This document shows, piece after piece, positions 1 to 12,660 of a DNA stretch of 64,000 nt. Position 1 is the stretch's first letter. The number at the start of each line of letters is the position of its first letter. This DNA is from Dipteronia dyeriana. Taxonomy: Eukaryota > Streptophyta > Magnoliopsida > Sapindales > Sapindaceae. The stretch covers positions 11,912,413 through 11,976,412 of the forward strand of contig CM065301.1 of assembly GCA_032871835.1 (NCBI GenBank), in the 5' to 3' direction. The notes beneath the pieces were generated by a model. That model was not told where the DNA came from. It saw only the letters and a list, made by a program, of their open reading frames with translations, and ran no database searches. A program made the translations under genes and the position numbers.

Positions 1-1307
1 AATTTATGTTCTCTTTTTTTTTTTCTCTATCGAGGTCTTTTTTTGCTTGATATTGTTACCTGGGTTATGATTCTTGCAATAATATAGGAAAAGGTTATAA
101 TCAAGAAAAAGATCCCATTGCTTTGTTATGCTGCATTAACCTAAATAATCTCTCTTCGCCCTTCACTAAAGGCTTGGTTTTGAAAATAAAATAATTTTTT
201 CGAGAGGTGCTGCAGTTTTAAGCTGTTCAACTTTTTCTCATAAACTCATAATCTGCCTTATCTGACTATACTCGACCATATGAATTTTCCTTTTTTATAT
301 TTTGCTTCGACATTTACTATAAGTTGTTTTAAATGTATAAATACTTCTCACCTCTCAATAAAAGTGATGCTGAGTGTTATACACTTAAGGGTCGTTTGTT
401 TTTTTCACTTAAAACTTAATTGGTCTAAATCGTAATTATTAAGTTGATTTGTTTGTTTTTCTAAGTGGTCAAACAACTTAAAAGTCCTAAATAATAACTT
501 AAAATAAAAAGTAAAAAATCATGACTTTTCACTTAATTGCAAATCACTGAATTGCATTAAATGCCATTCAAAATCTTTTCTTCCGATACTATCCCCCATA
601 TATAACATGTTTCCAATTTCATCATAATTATATATGGTATATAAATCTTTTATTTTATTATATTGCTTATTTTAAATAGCTTTAAAAATAAAAAAGAACC
701 CTAATAACTTCTCATATTGGTGTTTTATATCGATACTTTATTTTGATATTTGGGTGATGTATTTATATATATATTAGAGTGTTTTGTGTGAGTTTTTACT
801 GCTACCCCTTTCATTTTTTGAAAGAAAAAAAAACATTTTCTTTTCTTAGTAAAAATGAAGTTTATTTGTAATTGAAGAAGAAGATCATGATCATATGTGT
901 TCATATATTATTATTGTTTTTGGATAGTTTTTGGATAGTTTTTAATTTATATTATATGTATAATTGTTTAATATAGGTATAAATGTAAAATTACTTATTT
1001 TTAGACAATTTTACTTTTAAAAAACAAATGCGTTCACAATACATTTAGATGTGTGAAAAAACAAACAAACATGTCATTTAGGTTCAGATTTCGGTCTCTA
1101 TTCAGTCTTCAGACAAAAAAAACAAACAACCCCTTATACTAGTTAATATGCTGACTCCTTTCATTGTTTTTGTGTTGTGTTATTTACATGGAAGTTCTAT
1201 TCAAAATATTTTATTTTCTTAGAATTGTTGCTTGGAAGTGTGTTTATAGTTCATCACCGGTTTTGTGTCAAAGTTTAAGTGATCTATTGAAATCATTTGA
1301 ATTGAAG
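1..1307. other. Non-coding DNA upstream of the first visible HDA9 exon
   Basis: This AT-rich stretch holds no recognisable coding exon. If the HDA9 gene is intact, it is intron, because the visible exons begin in the middle of the protein. None of the expected N-terminal deacetylase segments, such as the zinc-binding DIDVHHGDG-type motif, can be read here in any frame. A MITE-like element occupies 388-1134. The rest is featureless. Confidence 0.5.
388..1134. mobile_element. MITE-like non-autonomous DNA transposon
   Basis: The two ends form an imperfect terminal inverted repeat. The left end reads AGGGTCGTTTGTTTTTTTC, and the right end, reverse-complemented, reads AGGGGTTGTTTGTTTTTTTT. The interior is AT-rich and has no ORF, as expected for a deletion-derived DNA transposon. 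The flanks share TTA and a longer TTATAC block, so the target-site duplication could be 3 bp (Harbinger-like) or about 8 bp (hAT-like). I cannot decide between these superfamilies. It sits just upstream of the first visible HDA9 exon. Confidence 0.6.
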
Positions 1308-3802
1308 GAAATAGGAGAAAGAGAAGGGAAGTTTTATGCCATAAATGTCCCACTCAAGGATGGAATCGATGACACTAGCTTTAATCGACTTTTCAAGACA
1401 GTAAGTTCTAAGAACCTAAGCACGGAAAACTATGTTTTTTTTTTTCCGGCATAATGGTTCCAAAGTGTAAACTTGCTTTTATATACCTCTTTTGTAGATT
1501 ATCTCCAAGGTTGTTGAAACATATTTACCAGGTGCCATAGTTCTTCAATGTGGGGCAGATTCTCTTGCTGGGGATCGCTTGGGCTGCTTTAACCTCTCAA
1601 TTGATGGTGCTTATGTCTTTGTAATTAATACTATTTTTCTCCCCTTCAATTATTAAAATGTAGAGTGTGTTTGGTTTCTCATACTCTTACTAAAGTTGTG
1701 AATATTTGCTTATTCTTTGAGCTAGCTGGCATTAGTTTAGTTGTTGATTTTGATGTTAAAATTTTCTTTGTTTCCTTTGCGAGGTTCTGTGCAGGGCATG
1801 CAGAGTGTGTTCGATTTGTGAAGAAATTCAATTTGCCGTTACTGGTATGTGTATTTGATCAAGTTGTACCTGCAATTCATTGGTGTTGTACATTAATGAA
1901 AATAAGAAATCATTCCTGTAGGTTACTGGAGGTGGAGGGTACACAAAAGAAAATGTAGCTCGATGTTGGACTGTTGAAACCGGAGTTCTTTTAGATACAG
2001 AACTTCCCAATGGTATGCTTAGATATGCTATTGTGCAGTTGAATTTTGTTTTATTCTTTTTAGTAACCTGAATGATCTAGGTTCATATGTTATGGGTTTC
2101 TGTATAATGATAGTTGTTTTATGGGATGTCGATGTGGAACTTCAGCTGCAAATTTTGGTTTATAATTGCGTATGTTTCGTCTCAAAAGTTATCATATTTA
2201 GAGTTTGTATGGATTAGGGAAATTTTCATATTTCTGCTTTAGGGAATTGTACTGGTGTTTCTGAGGCTCTCGTGTCCCGGTGTTTTTAAATTTGTTATAT
2301 TGTGCAGATGCTTTTGCAGGCTGTAAACAACATTGAAATCTTAATTTATACGAAATGATCTCCTATAAAAAAAACATATAGTTTTATGAAATGATCAAAC
2401 TAGATCTACATTTTTGCTGTAATCTAAATATCAAATTACTGGGTAGAATTCTCCTTTGCTTGCTAATAAGGTGGAAGATCTGAGTTGTAATGGTATGAGA
2501 ACTGGGCATAATATGGTCGGAAGATGTGCTGTTGCCATATCTTGGACCTACTAAAAGGAACTAGCCAGTATATTAAACTAAGAATTTTTTTGGTGCCTTG
2601 GAAAGTGTCCAGATTCATATTGGTTGTGCTGTTTATGCAACTGCAGCTTATGATTTTCATTCAAGTGCTCTTTTGTAAAATTTGACCAACAGTTATACAT
2701 ATAAAAATTATTTATAGATGAAAGGAACTTCTGGTAGCTTTTATGGACATAAGCTTTAGTATTGATCATTCAGACAGTCCCAAATCACAATTATTCTTTT
2801 CAAAGTAAGCATGCTACTGGGATGTTCTATAAAAAATGTCTTCCTTGTATGGGTGGAAACTATTTGTTAATGATGCTAGCATATATACCAACATATTTTT
2901 TTGTCTCAATTAAATTGTTTCATTTTATCTTGACTTGTTTGTTATATTTATTTATCTGTTCATTTTTATACTTGATGTTTCTTGCAGAGATCCCAGATAA
3001 TGAGTATATCAAGTATTTTGCTCCTGAATGTGCATTGAGAATTCCAAGTGGGCACATTGTACGTAATTTCTTGTTTTTCCCCCCTTTTTTGGTTTAATAC
3101 ATACAAAGGCACCATTTTACTAATTGGTCAATTTAATCAGCCAGAGATAAAACATTTGTTAGTTGAGCCTAAAAAGTGTAAATTACATGGGCTATTTTGT
3201 GTAAACATCTGGATGATTTGCTTTGCATACTACAACAGCAACCTTGATGTATAGAGACTGCCTCATGAACTTCTATTTCATTTTTTGAGCAGGAGAACTT
3301 GAATAGCAAATCATATATTAGCACGATTAAGATGCAAGTACTGGAAAATCTCCGTTCCATCCAACATGCTCCAAGTGTGCAGATGCAAGAGGTGAGTTGT
3401 ATGCAAATGAGTACCAAAAATGAAGTATCCAATGATCCAGCCGATTTGTAATAGTGGCAGCGTAATGAATGTTATTTTATTTACCATTTTTCTGATCTAA
3501 TGGCAATAATTTGTGAGATACAGGTTCCACCTGACTTCTATATTCCCGATTTTGACGAAGATGAGCAGAACCCTGATGAAAGAATAGACCGTAAGTGAAA
3601 TTCCAGTATATTTGCACCCTGCTGCCTGCACACGAGCACATTTTCTACTTGATTATTTGTGAAAGTTCCTTTTCAGCATCATAAGTTTTTTTCACAGTAG
3701 TAAAAAATTGCCTTTTCAGAGCACACTCGAGACAAACAAATTCAGCGTGATGACGAATATTACGAAGGAGACAATGATAATGACCACATGGACGTTGGTT
3801 AA
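1308..3802 (+). CDS. HDA9: Histone deacetylase 9-like (class I RPD3/HDA1), C-terminal half only
   Basis: Class I histone deacetylases remove acetyl groups from histone lysines using a zinc ion. Eight exons fit: 1308-1400, 1498-1606, 1795-1844, 1922-2012, 2988-3058, 3293-3391, 3524-3590 and 3720-3802. All internal junctions are GT-AG and phases match, giving about 220 residues. Visible landmarks are the [19 protein letters not shown] block, [12 protein letters not shown] (the Asp is a family zinc ligand), [15 protein letters not shown] (catalytic-type Tyr), and the acidic tail with [17 protein letters not shown], which is diagnostic of the HDA9 group. HDA9 proteins are about 426 residues, so roughly the first 205, with the other zinc ligands, are absent. 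The first exon's 5' border is uncertain: the ORF stays open upstream but does not look like deacetylase there. It is either the end of a normal gene cut by the window or a 5'-truncated copy. Confidence 0.88.
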
Positions 3803-4260
3803 AAGTAAACCAGACCAACTTTATTCACTTAGGAAAGATTGTGTTCAGTATCAGAGGAAATGATGTACTATATTTCGTTGTGGCTAAAATCTACTGTCGA
3901 AGGAAAAACTATAGGAGGATTATTAGCTCTTTTCTTTTCATATAGATTCCAGCTTATTGTCTATTGCTTTAAACTGCAATGTGCTCAACAGTTTTGTTCC
4001 TCACCTATGCAAATGTTGTATGTTCAGAATGTTATCTTGATAACTAACAAAGATTGGTTGAACATTCCATTTGAAATCTGCAGGTTCAGCCAATGGAGCT
4101 TATAAACTATCGCAGGGGGTTCCTTTGTCGAGTTTAGATAAAAACCCAACTTGAGTTGTTGAAGCCTCCAGCCTTTAATAATTCTCCTATATTAGTTGAT
4201 GTGATCTGTGGTTTTGTTGCTGCTGTATAATGTGAATATGAGAAGAGCAATCTTAGGTAA
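3803..4260 (+). other. Probable 3' UTR of the HDA9-like gene
   Basis: The AT-rich stretch after the TAA stop reads like a plant 3' UTR. TTTAATAATT and ATAATGTGAATATG near 4171-4240 are AT-rich polyadenylation-type contexts, but there is no clear AATAAA. The transcript end is not fixed by sequence alone. Confidence 0.4.
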
Positions 4261-5829
4261 AATTTATCATGTCCATGCTTTGTGTAGGTTAGAAAGGCAA
4301 TTGATGATGTGATTTGTATAGTTGGTTCTATTCAAATTCTTTAAAAGATAGAAAATTTCCATGTTGAGCAATTGAACTTGATTTTGGTATCATTTGAAAT
4401 GTAAACCAAGTTTTCTAGTAGAGACAATCACATGTCCAAGAATTTCTTTTGCATCCAAATTGTTAACATTTTACAATTATAGAAACTTGAGGACCAAATG
4501 TGTTGATATAACAAATTCCTGTGCTTTTTGAAAATTTTCCTCCAAATCATTTTGAAAACAAAATAGAGAATTGGGCTGGGAATTAAATACTATTGCCATA
4601 GATGTATCGGGATTTTGAATTTATGAAAAATATCATGGAGATTAATTTAAAATATTAAATGAATAATTTTTTTTTTGAATAATATAAGTATTAAATATCA
4701 TTGAAATATCATGATATAAGTGAAATTATATCGTAAATATTATGAAAAATATATGTTTTCCATTGATTCTGATACTCATCTCTAAAAAAATTAAAAAAAT
4801 TTACTTCTTTTAAACCAAATGAAGTCCTTTGGAGATCACGAGAATGTGAATGATAAAGGAAATATCGAATCATGTTATATTGTGAAATTTATAGAGTAAT
4901 GAGGATATTATGTAAAGTACAAACACAGAATTTCATACTACGAATTCATATATATATTCTTTTAGGAGATTTTAGTAAAAGTACCCTATTTGAGGGAATG
5001 AATTGAAAATGAGTGATACTATTGGAATATCTATTTATACTCTATTTTTTTTTGTTAATAACAATTTTAATCTAAATTAAAATTATTAAACAAGGTAATT
5101 TTTTTTTCTAAAGACAATTCAAATTAGTTTTTTTTTTTATTTAGAAAATAATGTTTTTTTTTCATCTTTAGTGTTTTTCTTGCTTTCCTTCTTACCCTTT
5201 TAAAAACCCTGAAATATCTTTTTTTTTTAATATTATAAAGCTTTTCTTGATTAGGAAATGATGAAGAATGATATTCAACCAAAAGAAAATCATGGATTAT
5301 AGAGACACATCTCTACATTGTTTTCTTTTTCTTTCTTTCTTCCTACTTTTTTAAATCATGGATAGAACGGAGAATGATTCATTTTTTTATATTCAATAGG
5401 TTAATAATTTGATTAATTGTTTGACTTTTTTGGTATTAGATTGGGATGATTGAATTTTTATTTTCTTTTACTTTAAAGAATTGGATTATTAAAATTATTG
5501 TGTTTTAGGGTTCTAGATACGGTCCCAAATCGTGAATTGTTTTAATTCAAGAAATATCTCCGATTGACCTTATAACTTTTTGATTGGTTTAAGTATTTTA
5601 TTTTTTAAATGGAGTGTCAAAAATTGAAATGGATAATTAAAAAAAAATGAATCGTCTTTATTTTTTTTTTAAACAATTAAAATTTTAAAATGAGGTATTT
5701 TTAGAAAATGAATGTAAAAGGAAAAAAAAAAGATTTTAAAATGAAAATCTCAGTGAAAATATACCCTATGAAATTTTTTGTTGGCAAAATTGACCCAAAA
5801 ATGTGTTTAATTGATACATTCACTTCAAT
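4261..5829. other. AT-rich intergenic DNA
   Basis: It has long T and A runs, no ORF with recognisable content, and no clear repeat structure. I see nothing more specific in it. Confidence 0.5.
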
Positions 5830-6180
5830 TGGAGAAATCCCTAAACCAGTTGCCCTAGCCTGCTAGCCATCCCGATACCACCTAACCCAAAGCTTCGTCG
5901 TCAAGCCGCTCCATCACCGTCGTGTAGAGTTGTTACCGTTCGTCCGAGATGTGACCATCGTGTGGTGCGACCAACATCCTTGGCGAAACGAGGACGAAAC
6001 AGCCAACGTCGTCGTCGCGTTGCTTCCTTCGTCTGCTTCCAGCAACAGTCCCGCCGCACCACCAAACCGGTTGCCATGCTGCTATTCCCCTACCACCACT
6101 GGATCGGTCCTTACTTCACGAAGCACATTTTGGTGTTTCGGTTAGGGGGCATCCCAAATCTCTGAATTTGTTCTTCGACT
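5830..6180. other. GC-rich island of unknown origin
   Basis: Base composition shifts abruptly to CG-rich with many CpG (GTCGTCGTCGCG, CCGTCGTG), unlike the AT-rich DNA on both sides. Two overlapping + frames stay open (5930-6145 and 5962-6165), but neither peptide is recognisable and neither has a convincing gene context. It could be a fragment of a first exon captured by a transposon, or the body of an unrecognised element. No function is assigned. Confidence 0.35.
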
Positions 6181-6440
6181 TAAAATCAAATATCAAGTCA
6201 CCCTCCCCCCGAAGATCATTTTCAAAAGCATTGGGTTGGGGACATCCTGAAGCTCTGAATTTTTCGAACCAATGTTGATCCGAAACACAGATTCAGAGCT
6301 TCGGGTAGTGGGCATCCCAAATATTTGAATTTGTCCCTTGAACCAAAAAACATTTTCAAAGCATCGGGTTGGGGACATCTCGAAGCTCTGTATTTTTCGG
6401 GTCATGGGTGACCGAATAACGAATCGCCCCCGACCCAAAA
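6136..6440. repeat. Diverged tandem duplication, period about 135-165 bp
   Basis: Two blocks recur. A GGCATCCCAAAT..TGAATTTGT block lies near 6147 and 6310. A TTTTCAAA.GCAT.GGGTTGGGGACATC..GAAGCTCTG block lies near 6220 and 6355. The copies have drifted by substitutions and indels. It directly abuts the GC-rich island and may belong to the same unit. Confidence 0.55.
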
Positions 6441-7645
6441 CAAGTAAATCTTACAATACCAACAAAACGCATTCCAAACCTTTCCAAAACCCTAAATATT
6501 TGTATTAAAAAAAAGAGTTACGATATTTGTACCATTTAAAAACAGTATGTATATCCCAAATTAATATGTTTTTAAAAATCCAATAATATCCTTAAGTAAA
6601 ATTACTATGAGGACTAATTATTTGTTAGTACATACACTAATAATTATTAATTAATTTCCTATTATAATCTTTTGTAAAAAAAAATCCAATTAATGTTTGA
6701 TATTAAAATATATTATAAAAGCTTTTTCCATTTTAACAAACCCTAAATTCTTTTTTAAATATATTTTTTAATCTTTTTTAAGGTAATACAAATTGATTGC
6801 TAAGTATATAAAATGAATCGAAATCATAAGTCAAATTTGGTTGTGAAAAACTAAAAGTTTTAAATTAATTTTTATTAGAAGAACAAAATCATTATGTATA
6901 TAAATAAACTTTTAAATTAACTATATTATCTATATTTTTTTTATCTCTTTCAAAATCACTTTAGAGTTTTTATTTATTTATCAATATTATACGTTCTTTC
7001 TTGTCAAAAAAAATATTAAATGATTTTTAATTTCATCGAACACCTATTTTTTTTAAATATATTTTAACACATATATACTTCCACATCAATTGTGACATAA
7101 CACAAATCTTACATCCCTACACATTTCTCAAACAGAAAGTAGTTCTCCAATAAAAAAAATGGATTTTTAACGAAAAAATAAATAACAAAAAATGGAGTTT
7201 GATTTTCAAAAAATGAAGAAAAAAAAATAGAGAAGAGAAAGAATAGTAAGAGAATTCAAAGTAACAACAAAATTTGAAATAATAATAAAGTTGACTAAAC
7301 AACGTAATAATAGACATATGTAGTGTGTGCTTATAAAAATATAATACAGTATAATTAAAGAAAGGGTATTTTTGGTATTAAGTGAGGTTTATTTATAAAT
7401 TAGAGATTTTTTAATTTTTTTATAGGTGTAATTACGAAAGAGTGTAGATACGTTTTTAAGGGGACACTCTTTGAGGAAAAAGAAAAAGAAAACTAAGGGT
7501 ATGTATATTGACACCCATAAAACTTATTAGTACACCAATTTTACAAGTCATCCATGTCTAAAATTTAAAAAATAAATATTATTATAAACACTCATCTTAA
7601 TACCAATAGTACTCTCGATGAATAAATATATTCATATCAATACAT
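6441..7645. other. AT-rich intergenic DNA
   Basis: This is very AT-rich sequence with poly-A and poly-T runs and no supported coding region. A 66-residue minus-strand ORF at 7117-7317 is low-complexity Phe/Leu/Tyr and is not believed. Confidence 0.5.
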
Positions 7646-7749
7646 AGTATTTATAAGTATTCTTAAATTATTATCACACCCAATTTATATGAAAAAATAG
7701 TATTTATAAGTATTCTTAAATTATTATCACACCCAATTTATATGAAAAA
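7646..7749. repeat. Two-copy 53-bp tandem repeat
   Basis: The unit beginning AGTATTTATAAGTATTC occurs at 7646-7698 and again at 7699-7749 with no visible mismatch, so the duplication is recent. A second, shorter duplication (GAAAATATCTCGAATGT, 17 bp, twice) follows at 7807-7840. Confidence 0.85.
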
Positions 7750-7866
7750 CAAAACATAATATTTTTAGAATCAAATCCTCATTTAATGATGATCCAATTT
7801 ACTTTTGAAAATATCTCGAATGTGAAAATATCTCGAATGTAGGACTAGGAGCTCTATTTAAGGAAA

Positions 7867-8758
7867 TGAAATTCCTTATAATGTGTATGTCTATATACCA
7901 GAATCAATTACCAATTTTTGGATTAATCAATATTAATGAAACTACCTCATATTATCAAGCATTTACTTAAATACAATTTAGCATAAAACAATAAAAACAC
8001 AATAATTTGATTTACATGAGAAACCCTCCAACTGGGAAAAACTCAAGGGCTAATTCACTTAGCCACACACGGTCCACAAAATCCACTATTTAAATGAAAG
8101 TTTATAACCTAGGTTGACCTCTTATCACACACTCTAGTTACTAACCCTTTCACTCTACCCAACAGACATATAATATATAATAGTGATCTTGGATCAACAA
8201 GCTTGTGTACTAAACACTTAGTCACAAAGCTTAACAACCATAAAGAAAATATGCAACATATATGAATATATGGAAATATTATATATACAAAAATGTTAGG
8301 TTAACACATTTAACCTTATCTAAGGATTAATGATGGCAATAAATGCAAATCCTAGATATCAATTCTCTAAATGCAAGTGCAAGTAGATTTAACTAGAAGG
8401 GTAAAATTGTCGTAAATGCTAGCTATCAGAAAACAAAAATCCTCAACCAACAATCAACATCCTAAGCATGTTATAAATGCAATTAAACTCAAAGTCATGC
8501 ATTTAATCAACAATAAATGCTAATCCTAGGCAAACATGTCATGAGAAATAAACAAGAAATGATAGGGCATGTAGAGTTTACCTAGTCAAAGAAAAATAAG
8601 AAAACCCATGCTTGGAAGATGCAAGAAGATGTTAGATGTTCATGAATGAAAGTTCGGTTGAGTAAATGTGAGTTTTTGGGAGTCTTTTTCTCTCTAAGAA
8701 AATCTTAGCCTCTCAAAAATGGATTCTTGGACTCACAAAACGAATTAGAGAAGAAAAG

Positions 8759-8816
<58 letters not shown>

Positions 8817-9309
8817 CAGTCACAAAACGTATCGTTTGGACAAATCAGAGGTCGACCTATGTGGCTACCGTTGTGAAGGTCACAAAGCTCTCACAGCGAT
8901 GAAACTATGTGAAGCCACTGTTGTGCTAATTCACAGCGGTCTCACAACGGTGGACAGCTGTGACAGACCGATGTTTGTACCGCTATGATAATGCACAACG
9001 GTCCTACAACGGTTTGTATGCAATTTTAAAACTTCTATCTTTTGAACAATCAACTAAGATGTAAATAGTATGAGCATGCAAGGAAGAGATAACATATGAG
9101 TATGCACATAAAAACCCTACACAAAAGATAGGGAAAATGCATTGTGGTGCAACTAAATCTCTTCAAGGAAGGTTAAGCTCAAGAAATTTATCTTCAAAGT
9201 GCTTTGACCTTGATCAAGAATGAAATTGGACTCATCTACCCTTACATATTTAAACCTCAAATTGTGATTTGTCAATGAAATAAACCAATCAATAAATGAG
9301 GAACTTACA
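7867..9309 (-). repeat. 3' LTR of the copia element
   Basis: It matches 15726-17150 along its length. Against that copy it lacks about 26 bp near its left end (the TAGGGGGTGAATAAG segment) and carries a private (TA)n tract at 8762-8812. It starts TGAAATTCC and ends TTACA on the + strand. The interior contains a cluster of CACAACGGT/ACCGTTGTG-type motifs at about 8860-9012. Confidence 0.88.
8762..8812. repeat. (TA)n microsatellite in the 3' LTR
   Basis: An uninterrupted AT dinucleotide run of about 51 bp is present only in this LTR and not in its partner, so it expanded after insertion. Confidence 0.9.
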
Positions 9310-9322
9310 ATCTCCCCCTTAG
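9310..9322 (-). promoter_or_regulatory. Polypurine tract of the copia element
   Basis: On the minus strand the sequence next to the 3' LTR reads TAAGGGGGAGAT followed directly by the LTR start TGTAAG. This is the expected primer site for plus-strand DNA synthesis. Its position defines the LTR border. Confidence 0.8.
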
Positions 9323-10740
9323 ACTATTTCGTGACAAGACCATCACTCACAAATTATCCTCACAAGAATAAAAAAATAAAGACAAGAGGTCAACAAAATA
9401 TTTTTCTACATTACAATGAGAAACCTAGATACTAGATCTTCAAATCTTCAAGCTCTTATAGAATCAACATCCATGCAACACAAGATAACTACACTTTACA
9501 AGACAAGTGTATGAGAGGTGATCAACAGATAAAAAAAGATAAAAAAAATAAATAAATTGCATAACGAAAATCAATCAACATGCAACATAAGTGAAAAAAC
9601 AAATGCTTCCCATAAATCCATACTAATCCCTCTTTTTGTCAAAAGATAGACAAATGATCATTCCCAAAATAGCAAAGAGAGTTATTAGCATCAAAGATAA
9701 TCATATACATCAACTTTATGCAACTTAAATAAGTGAGAGAGAAGAGCAAGGAGATTTGATTTGTAAGAAAATGTGTGAGATTATTGCCTTGGATGGAAGT
9801 CATGCAACATTAACTTTCAAAACATGGTATTTGACAAAGGAAATATCAAAAGAGTTTTCCAAAAAAAGTCAAACCAATTTGTACCATTTTGTCAAAAATG
9901 AACAAGATATAGCATTGGAAATTTTTATCACATACATGAGCAACCTTTTCAATTCGTAATGACCAACCAAGACATGAATATAAAATCTTAATTGATTAAA
10001 TGAATATGAAATCCTTATTGGTTGTTGTCTTGTTCAACTATTAAGAAAAGAGACAAAACTAAATTTGGATGAGACTTTCTTATTTATAGAATGGACACAA
10101 AGTCCTTATTGAGTTTAGCCTTGTCAGAAGCTTTCACACACAATTTCACACATAAACCATGCATAATAATTAAGCATGTCAACATCATGTTCTCATAACA
10201 TGGAGATAAATTATAGGTCAATCAAATATACTCCCCAATCAATTTTTCTAGTCCAAAACTGCATGTTTGAACATAAATAAAACATGGATTTCAAGCAAGG
10301 CAAAGACACACTTATTTATAAAAAAGCCATATATATATTGTGTGTGTGTGTGTGTGTGTATAACCATGATTCTTAAACAATTAATTAAAGAGCATAAAGT
10401 TGATCAATTTTCTGTTTTATTTCAACAATGCAAGGTTGCTCTCTTTTCTTGAGCTCCCCATATAAGGTCAATCACAAACTCATCACGGCATGTGACAAAT
10501 CCCAATAGACCTACTAAGTGACTTGAAACTAGTTGAGTCTAAGGGTTTTGTAAAGAGATCTGCTAGTTGATCATTTGTGCCTACATGCTCAAAACTATGC
10601 ATTTTTTTTCAACTAACTCCCTAATGAAATGATACCTAATGTCTATATGTTTTGTCCTAGAATGTTGAACATGATTCTTTGAAATATTATTAGCACTCAA
10701 GTTATCATAATAAAGGGTAAGATTACCTTGACCAAAGCCA
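9323..10740 (-). other. Non-coding 3' internal region of the copia element
   Basis: It lies between the RNase H remnant and the PPT. It is AT-rich with a (TG)n run at 10339-10359. In Sireviruses this position may hold an envelope-like ORF. Here no minus-strand frame of useful length is open, and the 67-residue + strand ORF at 9756-9959 has no recognisable content. Confidence 0.6.
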
Positions 10741-12660
10741 TAATCCACAAGCATTTGCTTCGTCCATAGGAGTTGTGTACATGCACTCTCGGTGGCTATG
10801 TATTCCGCTTCAGCTTTGGATAAGGAGATTGAATTTTGCTTCTTGCAAAACCAAGATACTAAGTTGTTTCTTAGAAAGAAGCAATCTCCCGATGTACTCT
10901 TCCTATCATCACAATTACCTGCTCAGTCTGTATCACTAAAACCAACTAGACTAGCATTAGTATCAAAAGAGTATCGTATCTCATAGTTGGAAGTCTCATT
11001 CACATATCTAATGATTCTCTTCACAATAGAGAGATGTGACTCCTTGGGATCTGATTGGTACCTAGCACAAACACCCACACTAAATGCAATAGCAGGCCTA
11101 CTAGTTGTCAAGTAGAACAAGCTACTAACCATGCCAAGATATAGACTTTGATCCATAATTTTCCCACTAGCATCCTTACTAAGCTTTAAAGCGGTACTCA
11201 TGGGCGTGTCACAATTTTGGCATTCTCAAGGTCAAACTTCTTCACTAGGTTCCTGACATACTTAGCTTAGGATATGAAGATCCCATCATATAATTGCTTG
11301 ATTTGCAAACCTAGGAAGTAAGTGAGCCCTCCAACAAGACTCATCTCAAATTCATGAGACATAACATCAACAAACTAGTAGACTTTGACTTTGTTGGTGG
11401 ACCCCAAAATAATGTCATCAACATAGATTTGAGATTTTGAGCAGTGAAAAGCTCATCTTTGTTGCCCTTGATGAACAAGATCTTGTCAACACTACCTCTA
11501 GAGTAGCCATTATTAACAAGATAAAATGTGAGACACTCATACCAAGCTCTCAGTGCTTGTTTCAACCATATAAGGCCTTCTTGAGGCGATACATGGTTGG
11601 GGTGGTGTGAATCCACAAACCCCTTAGGTTGTTCAATAAACACATCCTCATGCAAGTAGCTATTGAGAAATGCACTCTTAACATCCATTTGAAGCAATTT
11701 GAACTTATGCACACATGATATGGACAAGAGAAGCCTTATAGACTCAAGACGGGCAACAAGAGCAAAAGTCTCCTCAAAGTCAATACCCTCAATTTGAGAG
11801 TATCAATGTGCTACAGGTCTAGCCTTGTTGCGCACAATGTTGTCATCCTCATCCGACTTGTTCCTAAACACCCATTTGGTGCCTATGACATTAGAGTTCT
11901 TAGGTTTATAAACTAGAGTCCGAACCTCATTTCTTTCAAATTGGTTTAGCTCTTCTTACATGACAAGAACCCAAAATTCTGCATTCAAGGCTTCATCAAC
12001 CTTTTTTGGTTCAATTTGAGAGGCGTAACAAGTATAGTTAATTTTATTGGCCATTAGTTGCCTAGTCCTAACACCCTCATTAACATCTCCAATGATATCA
12101 CTCTTATCATGGAGTCTCTTAACCCAAGGAGCGGGTTCATTAGAGTCCAAAGATAGATCTCTATCAAGAGGTTTATCATCCTCTTCACTATGATTTGACT
12201 TCACATCACTTGAGTCTCACCACACTCCTTCAAAGGTAAGTCATAAGACACATCAACCTCCTTATCCTGGTTATTAGACTTGGGCCTACAATCATCTATG
12301 ACAACATTAGATGATTCTAAGACACTTTGAGTCTTTAAATTAAAAACTCTATAGGCTTTACTATTTAAGGGCATAACCAATGAAAATTCTTTTATTACTC
12401 TTAGCATCAAACTTGCCAAGTTGATCTCGGTCATTGAGAATGTAGCATTTGCTTCCAAATGAATGGAAGTAGCTAACATTTGGCTTCATACACTTCCACA
12501 ATTCATAGGAGGTCAGTCTAATGTTAGGCATTAGAAACACTCTATTTCTTATATAGCAAGTTGTATTCACGGTCTCGACCCAAAGATTCATAGACACATT
12601 GTTGCTAAGCAACATCACTCGGGCAATCTCTTGGAGGACCCTATTCTTCCTTTCTACAAT
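10741..12660 (-). pseudogene. copia pol remnant: reverse transcriptase and RNase H
   Basis: Reading right to left, the RT begins with the typical VDEAL..EFWV segment near 12010-11960. It continues through MDVKSAFLNSYLHEDVFIEQP (about 11689-11627, minus strand), and the YVDD catalytic box is intact at 11425-11414. RNase H follows: LYLGMVSSLFYLTTSRPAIAF (11141-11079) and GFSDTD at 10943-10926, then a TGA at 10925-10923 where the family has Trp, then KSTSGDCFFL and SKAEAEYIA. Frames change several times (for example between 11727 and 11956), so no functional enzyme can be made. Confidence 0.88.

Noticed and set aside
1164..1307. N-terminal coding part of the HDA9-like gene in the open frame
   Set aside because: The frame is open, but the peptide has no resemblance to deacetylases, which have a conserved KFFPGTGD-like segment here. 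It is probably intron or chance.
9756..9959. ORF as an envelope-like gene of the copia element
   Set aside because: It is on the wrong strand for the element, only 67 residues, and has no signal peptide or membrane segment.
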